DNA of 16,061 nucleotides from Candidatus Helarchaeota archaeon (GCA_013375455.1 JABXJT010000105.1:1-16061); one strand, 5' to 3'. Shown: positions 6,717 through 13,115, numbered from the stretch's first letter. Numbers and translations are program-made. Notes: generated by a model not told the origin, from the letters alone.

Positions 6717-6756
6717 GCCCATCTAGTAGATGGTTCCGGAGGGGAAACGCATGCAA
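6717..6756 (+). repeat. 40-bp dispersed leader repeat, copy 1
   Basis: Gap-free match to 7943-7982 with three differences by eye. The segment includes a strong GGAGGGG ribosome-binding site and an ATG at 6751, so it looks like the leader and first codons of a gene. In both copies the ORF that follows is short and begins with Met-Gln-x-Ala-Glu. Confidence 0.7.
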
Positions 6757-6849
6757 AAAGCTGAAACGAAAGGGAAATTCCCGGCCCCGCCCGCCGCACC
6801 CTTGGGCACGCAGGTCAAGATCATCGAGTCCACGAGGCGCTCATCATAA
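6751..6849 (+). pseudogene. 32-codon GC-rich ORF after the leader repeat, probable truncated gene
   Basis: The ATG has GGAGGGG at 6739-6745, 5 nt upstream. The predicted 32 residues (MQKAETKGKF, then a Pro/Ala stretch, then GTQVKIIESTRR) are GC-rich against AT-rich flanks and end abruptly at the edge of the GC-rich block. The start signals are duplicated at 7943-7982, where the ORF breaks after 14 codons. I read both as 5' ends of a multi-copy gene cut short by rearrangement. It could also be a real micro-protein. No family recognised. The rest of 6850-6985 is AT-rich promoter sequence for the next gene. Confidence 0.4.
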
Positions 6850-6985
6850 CTTCAATAAATTTTTCAAAAGTTTGAGATTCAGAACAGAATTACCCACTTT
6901 TATTGAACTCAAATTTAGAATAAAAAAATTTAAAAATCTTAATCGGTAGAAAATGAATCTATTACAATTCTAATTGGGTGATAAT

Positions 6986-7279
6986 ATGGGAATATTCTTA
7001 ATTCTTTGGGAAGCAGACACGACAAAGCTACCGATTGATAGAAAAGAAATTGGCAGAGGAAACGAACTTTTAATAGCCGCTGTAAAAGAAGATCTAAAGA
7101 AAGGTAGGATTAAACATTGGGGAATGATTCTAGGCGAAGCAGCTGGATATGCCGTTGCAGAAGGGGATAAAATGGAGATAAGCAAGACAATAAATCAATA
7201 TAATCCTTTCATCAAGTTTAAAGTAAATGAGCTCCTATCAATCGATGAAGTCGCAGAGGTTAATAAAGACCTACTATAA
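6986..7279 (+). CDS. Small alpha/beta protein, DUF3303-like (dimeric alpha-beta barrel type)
   Basis: A protein of 97 residues from ATG 6986; GGGTGAT at 6976-6982 serves as the ribosome-binding site, and the in-frame TTG at 6974 overlaps it. The pattern is a first strand (MGIFLILWEAD), a long helix ending in an EDLKKGRIK segment, a hairpin strand (HWGMILGEAAGYAVAEG), a second helix (EISKTINQYNP) and a last strand (FIKFKVNELLSIDEVAEV). This is the order of the ferredoxin-like alpha-beta barrel proteins grouped around DUF3303 and muconolactone isomerase-like folds. No catalytic residues can be named. The gene stands alone and ends in a T-run. Confidence 0.7.
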   Translation: MGIFLILWEADTTKLPIDRKEIGRGNELLIAAVKEDLKKGRIKHWGMILGEAAGYAVAEGDKMEISKTINQYNPFIKFKVNELLSIDEVAEVNKDLL

Positions 7280-7305
7280 TTACCAGAAAGAATTCCTTAT
7301 ATCTC

Positions 7306-7313
7306 TTTTTTTT
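7306..7313 (+). terminator. T-run after the 6986 gene
   Basis: Eight T residues lie 27 nt past the stop codon. Confidence 0.45.
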
Positions 7314-7386
7314 ACAAGGACCTTCTTACTTTTTTATTAAAATATCTTAAGAGAATAACGGGTAAAAAATTTCGCTAACTATGATT

Positions 7387-7476
7387 TATGAAATTTCAAT
7401 TTAATAAAAATAAAATGAAACTATAAATGCTAATAAATCAAATAATTGTTCGCTATGAAATTCAATTTTAATTAAA
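7387..7476 (+). repeat. Imperfect direct repeat in the leader region of the 7492 gene
   Basis: TATGAAATTTCAATTTAAT (from about 7387) and TATGAAATTCAATTTTAAT (from about 7454) form a degenerate direct repeat. Both are preceded by a TTCGCTA-containing stretch. It may mark a duplicated promoter or operator; the region is very AT-rich, so chance similarity contributes. Confidence 0.35.
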
Positions 7477-7491
7477 ATAGAGGTGGAAAAC

Positions 7492-7818
7492 ATGCCATAT
7501 GTTATTACAACTTCTAAGTTTCCGTTAAATAAGGCAGAAGAGGCAGCAAAAATATATGTCAAAACTCTGAAAGAATTTAGATCCGCTCAAAGAGCTCTAA
7601 CGAAGGAAGTTGTTCCAAATGCAGTAAAGTCAACCGACGATGGAATTGAATCCATGGGTGTTCATGATGTAAAAGAAGGCAAATTGGAAGAGTTTCTTCT
7701 CTTAACACAAAAGTACATGGTGAATTACCATAACATCGAGGGTTATAAATACACGATAGAAGTGCGATTCAAAGCAGTAGAAGCCTTGGAAATGATCGGA
7801 ATGAAGATGCCTGAATAA
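7492..7818 (+). CDS. Uncharacterised small alpha/beta protein, family member 1
   Basis: A protein of 108 residues from ATG 7492, chosen because AGGTGG at 7481-7486 is 5 nt upstream; the GTG at 7483 lies inside that site. It starts MPYVITTSKFPLNKAEEAAK and ends with IEGYKYTIEVRFK and EALEMIGMKMPE. A second member of the family is encoded on the opposite strand at 9431-9742: both share an opening MP-aromatic strand, a long helix, a VV...DGIE strand, a DVK turn, a helix, an IEG-aromatic strand and an IGM ending. The alternating strand and helix order suggests a ferredoxin-like dimeric barrel. No known function. Two copies within 2 kb indicate local duplication or repeated recruitment. Confidence 0.8.
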   Translation: MPYVITTSKFPLNKAEEAAKIYVKTLKEFRSAQRALTKEVVPNAVKSTDDGIESMGVHDVKEGKLEEFLLLTQKYMVNYHNIEGYKYTIEVRFKAVEALEMIGMKMPE

Positions 7819-7852
7819 TTTAGCTTGGCTAAGATTAAATCTTTCAAAATTC

Positions 7853-7862
7853 TTTTTTTTTT
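7853..7862 (+). terminator. T-run after the 7492 gene
   Basis: Ten T residues lie 35 nt past the stop codon. Confidence 0.5.
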
Positions 7863-7942
7863 ACGTCATTTATTATAAAGATCCTTATTTCCCAAGTTGA
7901 AGTAGGGAAAGGTGCTCCAAGACCGTCTGAGTCGCCACCTAG

Positions 7943-7982
7943 GCCCAGCTAGTAGATGGTTCAGGAAGGGAAACGCATGCAA
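7943..7982 (+). repeat. 40-bp dispersed leader repeat, copy 2
   Basis: Matches 6717-6756 with three differences. It has GGAAGGG and an ATG at 7977; the ORF stops after 14 codons (MQTAEKTTSRYCQI). The RHH cassette starts 38 bp later, so a broken gene start sits directly in front of a mobile-looking cassette. The stretch 7863-7942 holds no gene. Confidence 0.65.
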
Positions 7983-8020
7983 ACGGCGGAAAAAACAACT
8001 TCGAGATATTGTCAGATTTA

Positions 8021-8274
8021 GGGCAATAATTAGGGGTAAGCCTATATAGAAAGTTCCCCCACCCCTGGTACAACGGTGGTGGATCATCATGGTCTTGAAG
8101 GAACGCGGGTACCGGCAGGTGTCGCTGCCGATCGCCCTGATCGAACGGATCGAGAAGTACCTCGACAACCACAAGGAGGAGGGGTTCACGTCCATCCCGG
8201 AGTTCATCCGGCAGGCGATCCGCGAAAAGGTGAGGCGTGCCGCGACCAAGAAACCCTGATTTTCTTACTTTTTT
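8021..8274 (+). repeat. RHH cassette, copy 2
   Basis: Second copy of the 254-bp unit at 4477-4730, same orientation. The TATA-like core is kept (TATATA near 8043) although flanking bases differ. Confidence 0.9.
8089..8259 (+). CDS. Ribbon-helix-helix DNA-binding protein, copy 2
   Basis: A 56-residue protein identical to the 4545-4715 product except at four positions: Ala26 to Asp, Lys49 to Arg, Ser53 to Thr and Asn55 to Lys. A fifth coding difference is silent. The DNA-contacting strand (YRQVSLP) and the helix-B start (SIPEFIRQ) are identical, so both copies should bind the same operator and could form mixed dimers. The start ATG is preceded by GGTGGTGG. Longer open frames overlapping it in another frame result from its GC-rich codons. 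No toxin-like partner is adjacent; the nearest gene downstream (8386) is not recognisable as one. Confidence 0.88.
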   Translation: MVLKERGYRQVSLPIALIERIEKYLDNHKEEGFTSIPEFIRQAIREKVRRAATKKP

Positions 8275-8385
8275 TAGTAAAATATCTTACCATAATCTTC
8301 AATATTTTTTCCTCTTTTTTTTGGCTCTCTTTTGGGTGCCTTTTTAAAACAAAGGAAATAATACAAGTATTGGGCGTCTTAAATC

Positions 8386-8691
8386 ATGAAAAATAGCGAT
8401 CGTACATTACTTATTTCCTTATTAACTGAAGCTGCGGCTGAAATGGAGAAATTAGGCAATAATGTAACACCATGGTCAAGGTATGATATATGTCAAGATT
8501 TAGGGGCTTTTATCGAAAAAGCTTCAAGGAAATTGGCAACGGGTGATGAGGAAGATATCAAAGAATTATGGGGAATTTTTGTCCCAACGTCTGATTGGGA
8601 TGATTCAGGTGGATCAGTAACATTAGCAAATAAAATCTTCGAGTTACTGAATAAATTGTATAGAGATAAAATTTTAAAAAAAGATGAGTGA
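8386..8691 (+). CDS. Soluble helical protein, unrecognised
   Basis: A 101-residue acidic protein, predicted mostly helical, with no signal peptide or membrane segment. It opens MKNSDRTLLISLLTEAAAEM and contains a central LWGIFVPTSDWDDSGGS stretch, probably a loop, between two long helices. A TATA-like TTTTTAAAAC at about 8341-8350 supports a promoter, with a short leader and no strong ribosome-binding site. It sits between an RHH cassette and a broken URO-D gene. The size and two-helix layout would fit an immunity- or antitoxin-like protein, but no sequence motif supports that, and I assign no function. Confidence 0.65.
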   Translation: MKNSDRTLLISLLTEAAAEMEKLGNNVTPWSRYDICQDLGAFIEKASRKLATGDEEDIKELWGIFVPTSDWDDSGGSVTLANKIFELLNKLYRDKILKKDE

Positions 8692-8694
8692 TCT

Positions 8695-8808
8695 ATGAAC
8701 CGTCGTGAGCGAGTTATTGCGGCATTGAACTTGGAAGAACCAGATCAGGTCCCAACCCATGTAATTGCCGAAAACTGCCCCATATTTAATAAAAATTTAT
8801 ATTCATAG
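8695..8808 (+). pseudogene. Truncated URO-D family methyltransferase (N-terminus only)
   Basis: A 37-codon ORF beginning MNRRERVIAALNLEEPDQVP, which is the characteristic N-terminus of URO-D family methyltransferases; compare MVLSKRERVIRTLELEEPD at 15309. After ENCPIFNK the similarity ends and a stop follows at 8806-8808. The complete protein should be about 350 residues, so more than 85 percent is gone. The start lies 3 nt after the stop of the 8386 gene, an operon-like spacing. It appears to be a deletion junction near 8780 that joined the gene start to unrelated sequence. Confidence 0.8.
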
Positions 8809-8846
8809 TAGGAATTATCATAGCTAGAGTACGGGAGCGCTCAGAG

Positions 8847-9353
8847 TTGAAGACCAACCGAAGGGGAGATTGCCAACACGAAAAGTTTCGCGACCCTAAG
8901 AGTAGGAAATACGTATGCCGTAGATGTGGCGAAGTTTTGAAGCGCAAGTTAAATCCTGGTAGCCACCGTCTCATCAAAGAACTTCTTATAGGACTAAGTG
9001 TAGGTGTCGTGCTTAGTCTTATCCTCTGGTTGATTAATCCAGTTTTAGGACTCGGCCTAGGAGTTCCCATGACCTTCTTTTTTCTCATGAGATGCTTTGA
9101 AAGACTAAAAAATTTGCCCTTATTTGTATATGAACCAAAAGATCTTGCCGATAAAATACCAAAACAGCAGAAGAAAATACCTGAGGAATTGCTTGAATAC
9201 GCTGATAAAGATTGCTTGAAATGCAAGGGATTTGGTATATGTGTCCGGTGTGGTGGATCTGGCCAAGATAAAGAGAATGTATCGGGGGACTTTAAATGCC
9301 CTTCTTGTAATGGTTTCGGGGCGTGTACGTGTTTATTATCAAAAATATTTTGA
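8847..9353 (+). CDS. Zinc-ribbon, membrane hairpin and DnaJ-like zinc-finger protein
   Basis: A 168-residue protein read from TTG 8847, with GGGAG at 8833-8837; no ATG is available upstream, so the start is less certain. Three parts are visible. An N-terminal zinc ribbon has Cys9, His11, Cys24 and Cys27 (CQH, then CRRCG). A hydrophobic region at about 45-80 holds one long or two short membrane helices with a Pro-Val-Leu-Gly turn, so both ends would face the same side if it is a hairpin. The C-terminal part carries DnaJ-type CxxCxGxG units: CLKCKGFGICVRCGGSG, then CPSCNGFGACTC, with eight Cys at 123, 126, 132, 135, 151, 154, 160 and 162. Such modules bind zinc and can hold unfolded protein or act in thiol chemistry. 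No J-domain is present. Confidence 0.78.
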   Translation: MKTNRRGDCQHEKFRDPKSRKYVCRRCGEVLKRKLNPGSHRLIKELLIGLSVGVVLSLILWLINPVLGLGLGVPMTFFFLMRCFERLKNLPLFVYEPKDLADKIPKQQKKIPEELLEYADKDCLKCKGFGICVRCGGSGQDKENVSGDFKCPSCNGFGACTCLLSKIF

Positions 9354-9383
9354 AACCTTAAAAACCCAACGGATATGAATTTC

Positions 9384-9391
9384 AAAAAAAA
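9384..9391 (-). terminator. T-run between convergent genes
   Basis: Eight A residues on the plus strand give a T-run for the minus-strand gene ending at 9431. Confidence 0.4.
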
Positions 9392-9430
9392 GAGAAAAAG
9401 AAATACTTATTACTGCACATCTGTTCTGAT

Positions 9431-9742
9431 CTAATCCATACCAATTAATTTTAGGGATTCCGCGACTGTATCATGTATGTCTCTTTCGTAGTTGAATCCT
9501 TCAATATCTCGAAACTCAATTAGAAATCTATTAAGATATTCCCAAGCGTCTCCCATGTTCTTAAGCTTGACATCATCAACGATGATGGTTTCGACACCCT
9601 CCCTGGATACGACTGAGCTGGGTGGCGCGATTCGTTTTATGACGTCAGGGATGGGCAGTTTCTGCATGGTTTCTAAATAGCGCTGTGCCACTTTATCCGC
9701 AAGCTGGATTGGAAAAAAGCAATGAGTCACGATGAACGGCAT
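9431..9742 (-). CDS. Uncharacterised small alpha/beta protein, family member 2
   Basis: A 103-residue protein from ATG 9742, with GGAG at 9753-9756 on the minus strand. It begins MPFIVTHCFFPIQLADKVAQ and ends IEGFNYERDIHD and ESLKLIGMD, matching the plan of the 7492-7818 protein: opening strand, helix, VV..EGVET strand, DVK turn, IEG-aromatic strand and IGM ending. Identity is low but the motif order and length agree, so they are paralogues rather than a recent duplication. It is convergent with the zinc-finger gene. Fold guess is a ferredoxin-like dimeric barrel; function unknown. Confidence 0.78.
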   Translation of the reverse strand: MPFIVTHCFFPIQLADKVAQRYLETMQKLPIPDVIKRIAPPSSVVSREGVETIIVDDVKLKNMGDAWEYLNRFLIEFRDIEGFNYERDIHDTVAESLKLIGMD

Positions 9743-9798
9743 TTATTATCAACTCCTTGTATTGTATATCATGCTTGCTTTATTATTTCTCAACTAAA

Positions 9799-9838
9799 GC
9801 TTTATAAAGTGATCATTTCACCACGCATCTCTCGGAGG
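9799..9838 (+). promoter_or_regulatory. Promoter and ribosome-binding site facing a truncated ORF
   Basis: The near-palindromic CTTTATAAAG around 9799-9808 is a TATA box that could serve both strands, and GGAGG at 9834-9838 precedes a TTG at 9847. Confidence 0.5.
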
Positions 9839-9846
9839 TCAAATCA

Positions 9847-10044
9847 TTGGAAGACAAGATTGCGAGAAGTAAGGTCCTTGATGTCCTGGGTGTTCCTAAG
9901 AGAAATAAATTCTTGCCTAGTATGAAATATACGTTGCTGAGTTTATTCCACCCATTTCAAGATTATTTTTCTTTAAGCGCACCTTTCAAGTCGATGAACA
10001 ATAATTTAGAAAAAAATTCAAGTTCATCGCCAGTGGGTGTCTGA
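9847..10044 (+). pseudogene. Start-proximal gene fragment running antisense into the VOC gene
   Basis: The frame has full expression signals: a TATA box, GGAGG, 8-nt spacing and a TTG start. Its first 38 or so codons read as plausible protein (EDKIARSKVLDVLGVPKRNK, then FLPSMKYTLLSLFHPFQDYF). From about 9963 the frame lies antisense to the 3' end of the VOC gene and becomes a Ser/Asn-rich stretch ending at 10044. I read it as the first part of a real gene whose remainder was replaced when the VOC gene was joined here. A genuine 65-residue overlapping protein is the alternative. No family recognised. Confidence 0.45.
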
Positions 10045-10997
10045 CCAAGCTCTAAATGAAACCCGAGTTTTTCGAGAGTATTCATCATGTATACTGGAGA
10101 CTTGTAGGATTTAAAATCCTCGTTTAGCTTACTCCAATCCAGGGGAATAGTTAAAAGTGGAGTAATCCCTTCTTTCTTAAATTTTTCAACTGTTTCCTGA
10201 ATGTTTTCAACTGTAAATGTGATATTATGAACATAGGTTCCATTTTTTTGCAAGAGCTCATACCAACTTAGTTGTTTAACGATAGGTTGGCAATACTGCA
10301 ATACAACATTACTTAAATTCACGTGAATAACTTTCATAAAAGGGCTATCTAAGAAGTTGGCAAATTCAATTTCTACCTTTTCTGAACCAAAAACCTTATG
10401 CAAAAGTTCGTAAGTTTTCTCTGCATCTGGAGTAACCAGCTCAATATGGATCATGGGTGAAACACTACCAATTAAATTGTCAGAACCGGTTACGTATCGA
10501 GTTTGAGGCAAAGGTACTCCTTTTTTAAAGGGGTTTTCAGCGAATTCGAGATGAAACCCTAGCCTTTCCATTGAATCCATCATGTATACTGTTTTAGCAT
10601 CAGGATTTAAAAACGCAGAAGGAATAAGATTACCCCATTCTAACTCAAATGTAAAGAGAGGAACAATACCTTCCTTCTCCAGCTCTTTCACCGCCTCATT
10701 AACATTTTCTAAACCAAACGTCAAATTATGGACACCAGGACCTTTAGTTTCCAACTGATTATACCAGGAGCTTTCTCTATCTACTGCCTCAATGTATTTT
10801 AATTTAGGTTCGATAAATTGTAATACTACATCGCCAAGTCCAACGTGGATAACCTTGACAACGTCACCATCTAAAAATTTGGCAAGGTCTTCTTGTACTT
10901 TTTCAGCCCCGAGTACATCATGAAGAATCCTGTATGCTTCCTCCGCATCTGGAACAGTAATTTCAACATGCACTAAAGGTAAAAAATTTACTGTCAT
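9963..10997 (-). CDS. Double VOC-domain (glyoxalase/bleomycin-resistance fold) protein
   Basis: A 344-residue protein with two VOC halves at about residues 1-155 and 178-320. The halves are clearly related: LVHVEITVPDAEEAYRILH against MIHIELVTPDAEKTYELLH, GVHNLTFGLENVNEAV against YVHNITFTVENIQETV, and ERLGFHLEF against EKLGFHLEL. The metal-ligand positions are kept in both: His10, His90 and Glu151, then His184, His257 and Glu316. Both halves therefore probably bind a divalent metal. The family includes methylmalonyl-CoA epimerase, glyoxalase I and extradiol dioxygenases; which reaction is not clear. On the minus strand, a GGGTGA site and TTTATAAG box precede the ATG. The residues after 320 form a short extra helix. 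Confidence 0.85.
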   Translation of the reverse strand: MTVNFLPLVHVEITVPDAEEAYRILHDVLGAEKVQEDLAKFLDGDVVKVIHVGLGDVVLQFIEPKLKYIEAVDRESSWYNQLETKGPGVHNLTFGLENVNEAVKELEKEGIVPLFTFELEWGNLIPSAFLNPDAKTVYMMDSMERLGFHLEFAENPFKKGVPLPQTRYVTGSDNLIGSVSPMIHIELVTPDAEKTYELLHKVFGSEKVEIEFANFLDSPFMKVIHVNLSNVVLQYCQPIVKQLSWYELLQKNGTYVHNITFTVENIQETVEKFKKEGITPLLTIPLDWSKLNEDFKSYKSPVYMMNTLEKLGFHLELGQTPTGDELEFFSKLLFIDLKGALKEK

Positions 10998-11032
10998 TTA
11001 ATTCACCCTTTAATTTTTGATTAGACATTCTT

Positions 11033-11040
11033 CTTATAAA
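11033..11040 (-). promoter_or_regulatory. TATA box of the VOC gene
   Basis: TTTATAAG on the minus strand, about 36 nt ahead of the ATG at 10997. The 25-bp repeat at 11046-11070 lies just upstream of it. Confidence 0.6.
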
Positions 11041-11045
11041 TATCC

Positions 11046-11070
11046 TAGTTCTAATTTGATAGTTCTAATT
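11046..11070. repeat. 25-bp repeat, copy 1 (two units of TAGTTCTAATT)
   Basis: Identical over 25 bp to 13498-13522. It consists of TAGTTCTAATT twice, 14 bp apart. In minus-strand terms it sits 5 nt upstream of the VOC TATA box, the usual place for an activator site. Confidence 0.75.
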
Positions 11071-11090
11071 AGATGTGTAAGCGTGCCTAG

Positions 11091-11097
11091 AAAAAAA
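11091..11097 (-). terminator. T-run after the NosD gene
   Basis: Seven A residues on the plus strand give a T-run 14 nt past the stop of the NosD-like gene. Confidence 0.5.
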
Positions 11098-11111
11098 GAA
11101 ATGAAGTGTGG

Positions 11112-13100
11112 TTAAGGCCCTTTGCCGGGCTTCTTGGGCGCGGGTGGCGCGGACTTCGGGGACGGTGGCGTGGGTTTTATGGGGCGGAGTCGGTGCAGAA
11201 AGCCGAATATCACGATTGAGGCTGCAATTGCGACACTAGAAATGATGATTGCAATCGGAAGCCAGTTAGAATCCTTTGGCGGAAGGTCGTTCGGGTCCAG
11301 TGGGTCAGTCCCTGCAATGACTTCGGCCCCATCGGAATACCCATCCCCGTCTGTATCCGAATCATGTGGGTTAGTACCGTATTGATATTCTAAATAATTG
11401 CTCAAGTAATCACTATCATTATCGTAAGGCGAATCAAACAGGAGGGGAAGCAAATTATTTTCGATTTCCCAGCCATCTGGTATCAAATCGCCGTCCGTGT
11501 CCGGGTTGGTCGCGTTCGTCAGGTAGAGGAAGAGTTCCGCGCTGTCGTTGAGCCCGTCGGCGTCCGTGTCCGGGTTGGTCGCGTTCGTCGGGTAGATCAA
11601 GACCTCCGCGCTGTCGTTGAGCCCGTCGGCGTCCGTGTCCGGGTTGGTGGCGTTCGTCAGGTAGAGGAAGAGTTCCGCGCTGTCGTTGAGCCCGTCGGCG
11701 TCCGTGTCCGGGTTGTTTGGATTCGTCGTGTTGAGATATTCCCCGAGGTTCGTGAGTCCATCTAGGTCGAAATCATCCGAGGCATCCGTGGTGTTCAAGG
11801 GATCTAAGGAATTAGCTACTTCCCAGCCATCCGGGATCCTGTCAGAGTCAGTATCGTTTGAGAACGAACTGGTCCCAATAGAATATTCATCCCCATTTAA
11901 TAAGCCGTCGCCATCCCAATCACCCGCCTCATCGTAAATATTCTCAACCCAAGTATTAAGAAAAGCTACATCAAGAATTTGGTCGGGATTGTTGAGCCAG
12001 ATGCAATTCCAGTAGAAAAGATTAGATCCGGGTTCGACTGTTATTCCGTAATTTCCGTTGGATATGATAAAATTGTGACTAACATTGTTTTCAGTTGTGA
12101 CGCCCGCATATAATCTAATCCCAGTCCCAGTATTATTATTGACGGTGTTGTGGGTCAGCGTGTTCCGCCAGCACGAATCAAATAAGTAAATGCCGTGTTG
12201 AGTATTGTTATTGACGGTGTTGTGGGTCAACGTGTTCCGTTCCGAATTATCTAGCATGATGCCATGTTGAGCATTGTATTTGACGGTGTTGTGGGTCAGC
12301 GTGTTCTCAAAGGAAAACTCGAGATAAATGCCATTAAGACCATTGTTCGATACTGTATTATCCGTCAATTTATTATTGTCACTATCCAACAAGTGGATTC
12401 CATGCCGTCCGTTGTTATTGGCAGTATTGCCGGTCAGGTTATTGAAATTGCTGTTACTTTGGAGACAAATTCCACGACCCCAGGTGAGATTCCAATTATT
12501 GCTCGCCGTGTTGTTGGCCAGCGCGTTATTGTTTGAATCTGTGATATGAAATCCATAGTACCCCACGCTATATTCGGCGGTATTGTTGATCAGGACGTTA
12601 TCATCTGAACTTCCCAAGTAAATTCCAGTGGTGGCACTGTTATTCACGATATTATTCATCAACGTGTTATGAGCACTATTTGATACAAATATTCCCGCTT
12701 GTCCGCTATTGTTTACGACATTCTTGGTAAGATTTCCGTTGGTAACATTCTCGAGGCGAATACCCTCGAAGCCCGCGTCCGTGTTCGTTACGGTGCAGTT
12801 CAGCAGGATGAAGTAAGCATCGGTGTTATTGATCAAGATCCCATGCACCCCAAAGCCGCTCGCATTGATGACGTAGTTCTCCAAGATGTACGGGTTGCCT
12901 GCAGATCCATTGCCTTGGCTCTTGAACGTTTCGAAATCTGCGTTCTTACTGATGTTAAAGGGGGCATCCGCCTTGAGTGTCAACTCCCAGCGCGCTCCAT
13001 TGACCCGTGCCGCATCCGAAAATTGACCGACGCGACCCCATGGCATTGCAAGTAACGAAAAGATGACCACTACTGATAGAACTGTCACGATTTTCCGCAT
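11112..13100 (-). CDS. Secreted NosD-type beta-helix protein with calcium-binding repeats and C-terminal anchor
   Basis: A protein of 662 residues from ATG 13100; GGGAG 5 nt upstream favours it over the in-frame ATG at 13115. Order of parts: signal peptide (about 1-22, MRKIVTVLSVVVIFSLLAMP), a right-handed parallel beta-helix of NosD/PbH1 repeats at about 75-370 (HGIYL..S..N.LT.NTV.NN rungs), then at about 393-605 thrombospondin-type-3-like calcium loops (DWDGDGLLNGDE, DTDADGLNDSAE and similar), a membrane helix at about 614-637, and a Pro/Lys-rich tail. The layout matches a cell-surface protein held by its C-terminus, with a carbohydrate- or surface-binding beta-helix outside. The calcium block contains a nearly perfect 69-bp tandem repeat. 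On the minus strand a TTTAAATAG TATA-like element lies near 13165. Confidence 0.9.
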   Translation of the reverse strand: MRKIVTVLSVVVIFSLLAMPWGRVGQFSDAARVNGARWELTLKADAPFNISKNADFETFKSQGNGSAGNPYILENYVINASGFGVHGILINNTDAYFILLNCTVTNTDAGFEGIRLENVTNGNLTKNVVNNSGQAGIFVSNSAHNTLMNNIVNNSATTGIYLGSSDDNVLINNTAEYSVGYYGFHITDSNNNALANNTASNNWNLTWGRGICLQSNSNFNNLTGNTANNNGRHGIHLLDSDNNKLTDNTVSNNGLNGIYLEFSFENTLTHNTVKYNAQHGIMLDNSERNTLTHNTVNNNTQHGIYLFDSCWRNTLTHNTVNNNTGTGIRLYAGVTTENNVSHNFIISNGNYGITVEPGSNLFYWNCIWLNNPDQILDVAFLNTWVENIYDEAGDWDGDGLLNGDEYSIGTSSFSNDTDSDRIPDGWEVANSLDPLNTTDASDDFDLDGLTNLGEYLNTTNPNNPDTDADGLNDSAELFLYLTNATNPDTDADGLNDSAEVLIYPTNATNPDTDADGLNDSAELFLYLTNATNPDTDGDLIPDGWEIENNLLPLLFDSPYDNDSDYLSNYLEYQYGTNPHDSDTDGDGYSDGAEVIAGTDPLDPNDLPPKDSNWLPIAIIISSVAIAASIVIFGFLHRLRPIKPTPPSPKSAPPAPKKPGKGP
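11493..11717 (-). repeat. 69-bp tandem repeat inside the calcium-binding region
   Basis: The landmark GTCCGTGTCCGGGTT starts at 11493, 11562, 11631 and 11700, exactly 69 bp apart, so about 3.2 units. Each unit encodes 23 residues (TDADGLNDSAE plus a linker with TNATNPD). The middle unit differs in its linker (VLIYP in place of LFLYL). The block is more GC-rich than the rest of the gene. Confidence 0.9.
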
Positions 13101-13115
13101 GTTGCTCCCTTCCAT

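Noticed and set aside
6661..6756. Upstream ATG at 6756 for the PKD protein
   Set aside because: It would extend through the TATA-like box and the dispersed leader repeat, and the TTG at 6660 has a better ribosome-binding site followed by a normal signal helix.
8021..8691. Toxin-antitoxin pair made of RHH copy 2 and the 8386 gene
   Set aside because: The genes are 126 bp apart with separate promoter signals, copy 1 of the cassette has no such neighbour, and the 8386 protein has no toxin motif.
8786..9385. 199-codon minus-strand frame opposite the zinc-finger gene
   Set aside because: Low-complexity Ser/Pro/Arg translation without motifs; the plus-strand frame has conserved zinc motifs.
11493..11717. 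CRISPR array or minisatellite
   Set aside because: The 69-bp units are contiguous, without spacers, and encode in-frame calcium loops of the NosD-like protein.
12264..12549. Plus-strand frames opposite the NosD gene (also 11122-11385, 11686-11937 and 12699-13055)
   Set aside because: Antisense shadows of a repetitive coding region, with no start signals.
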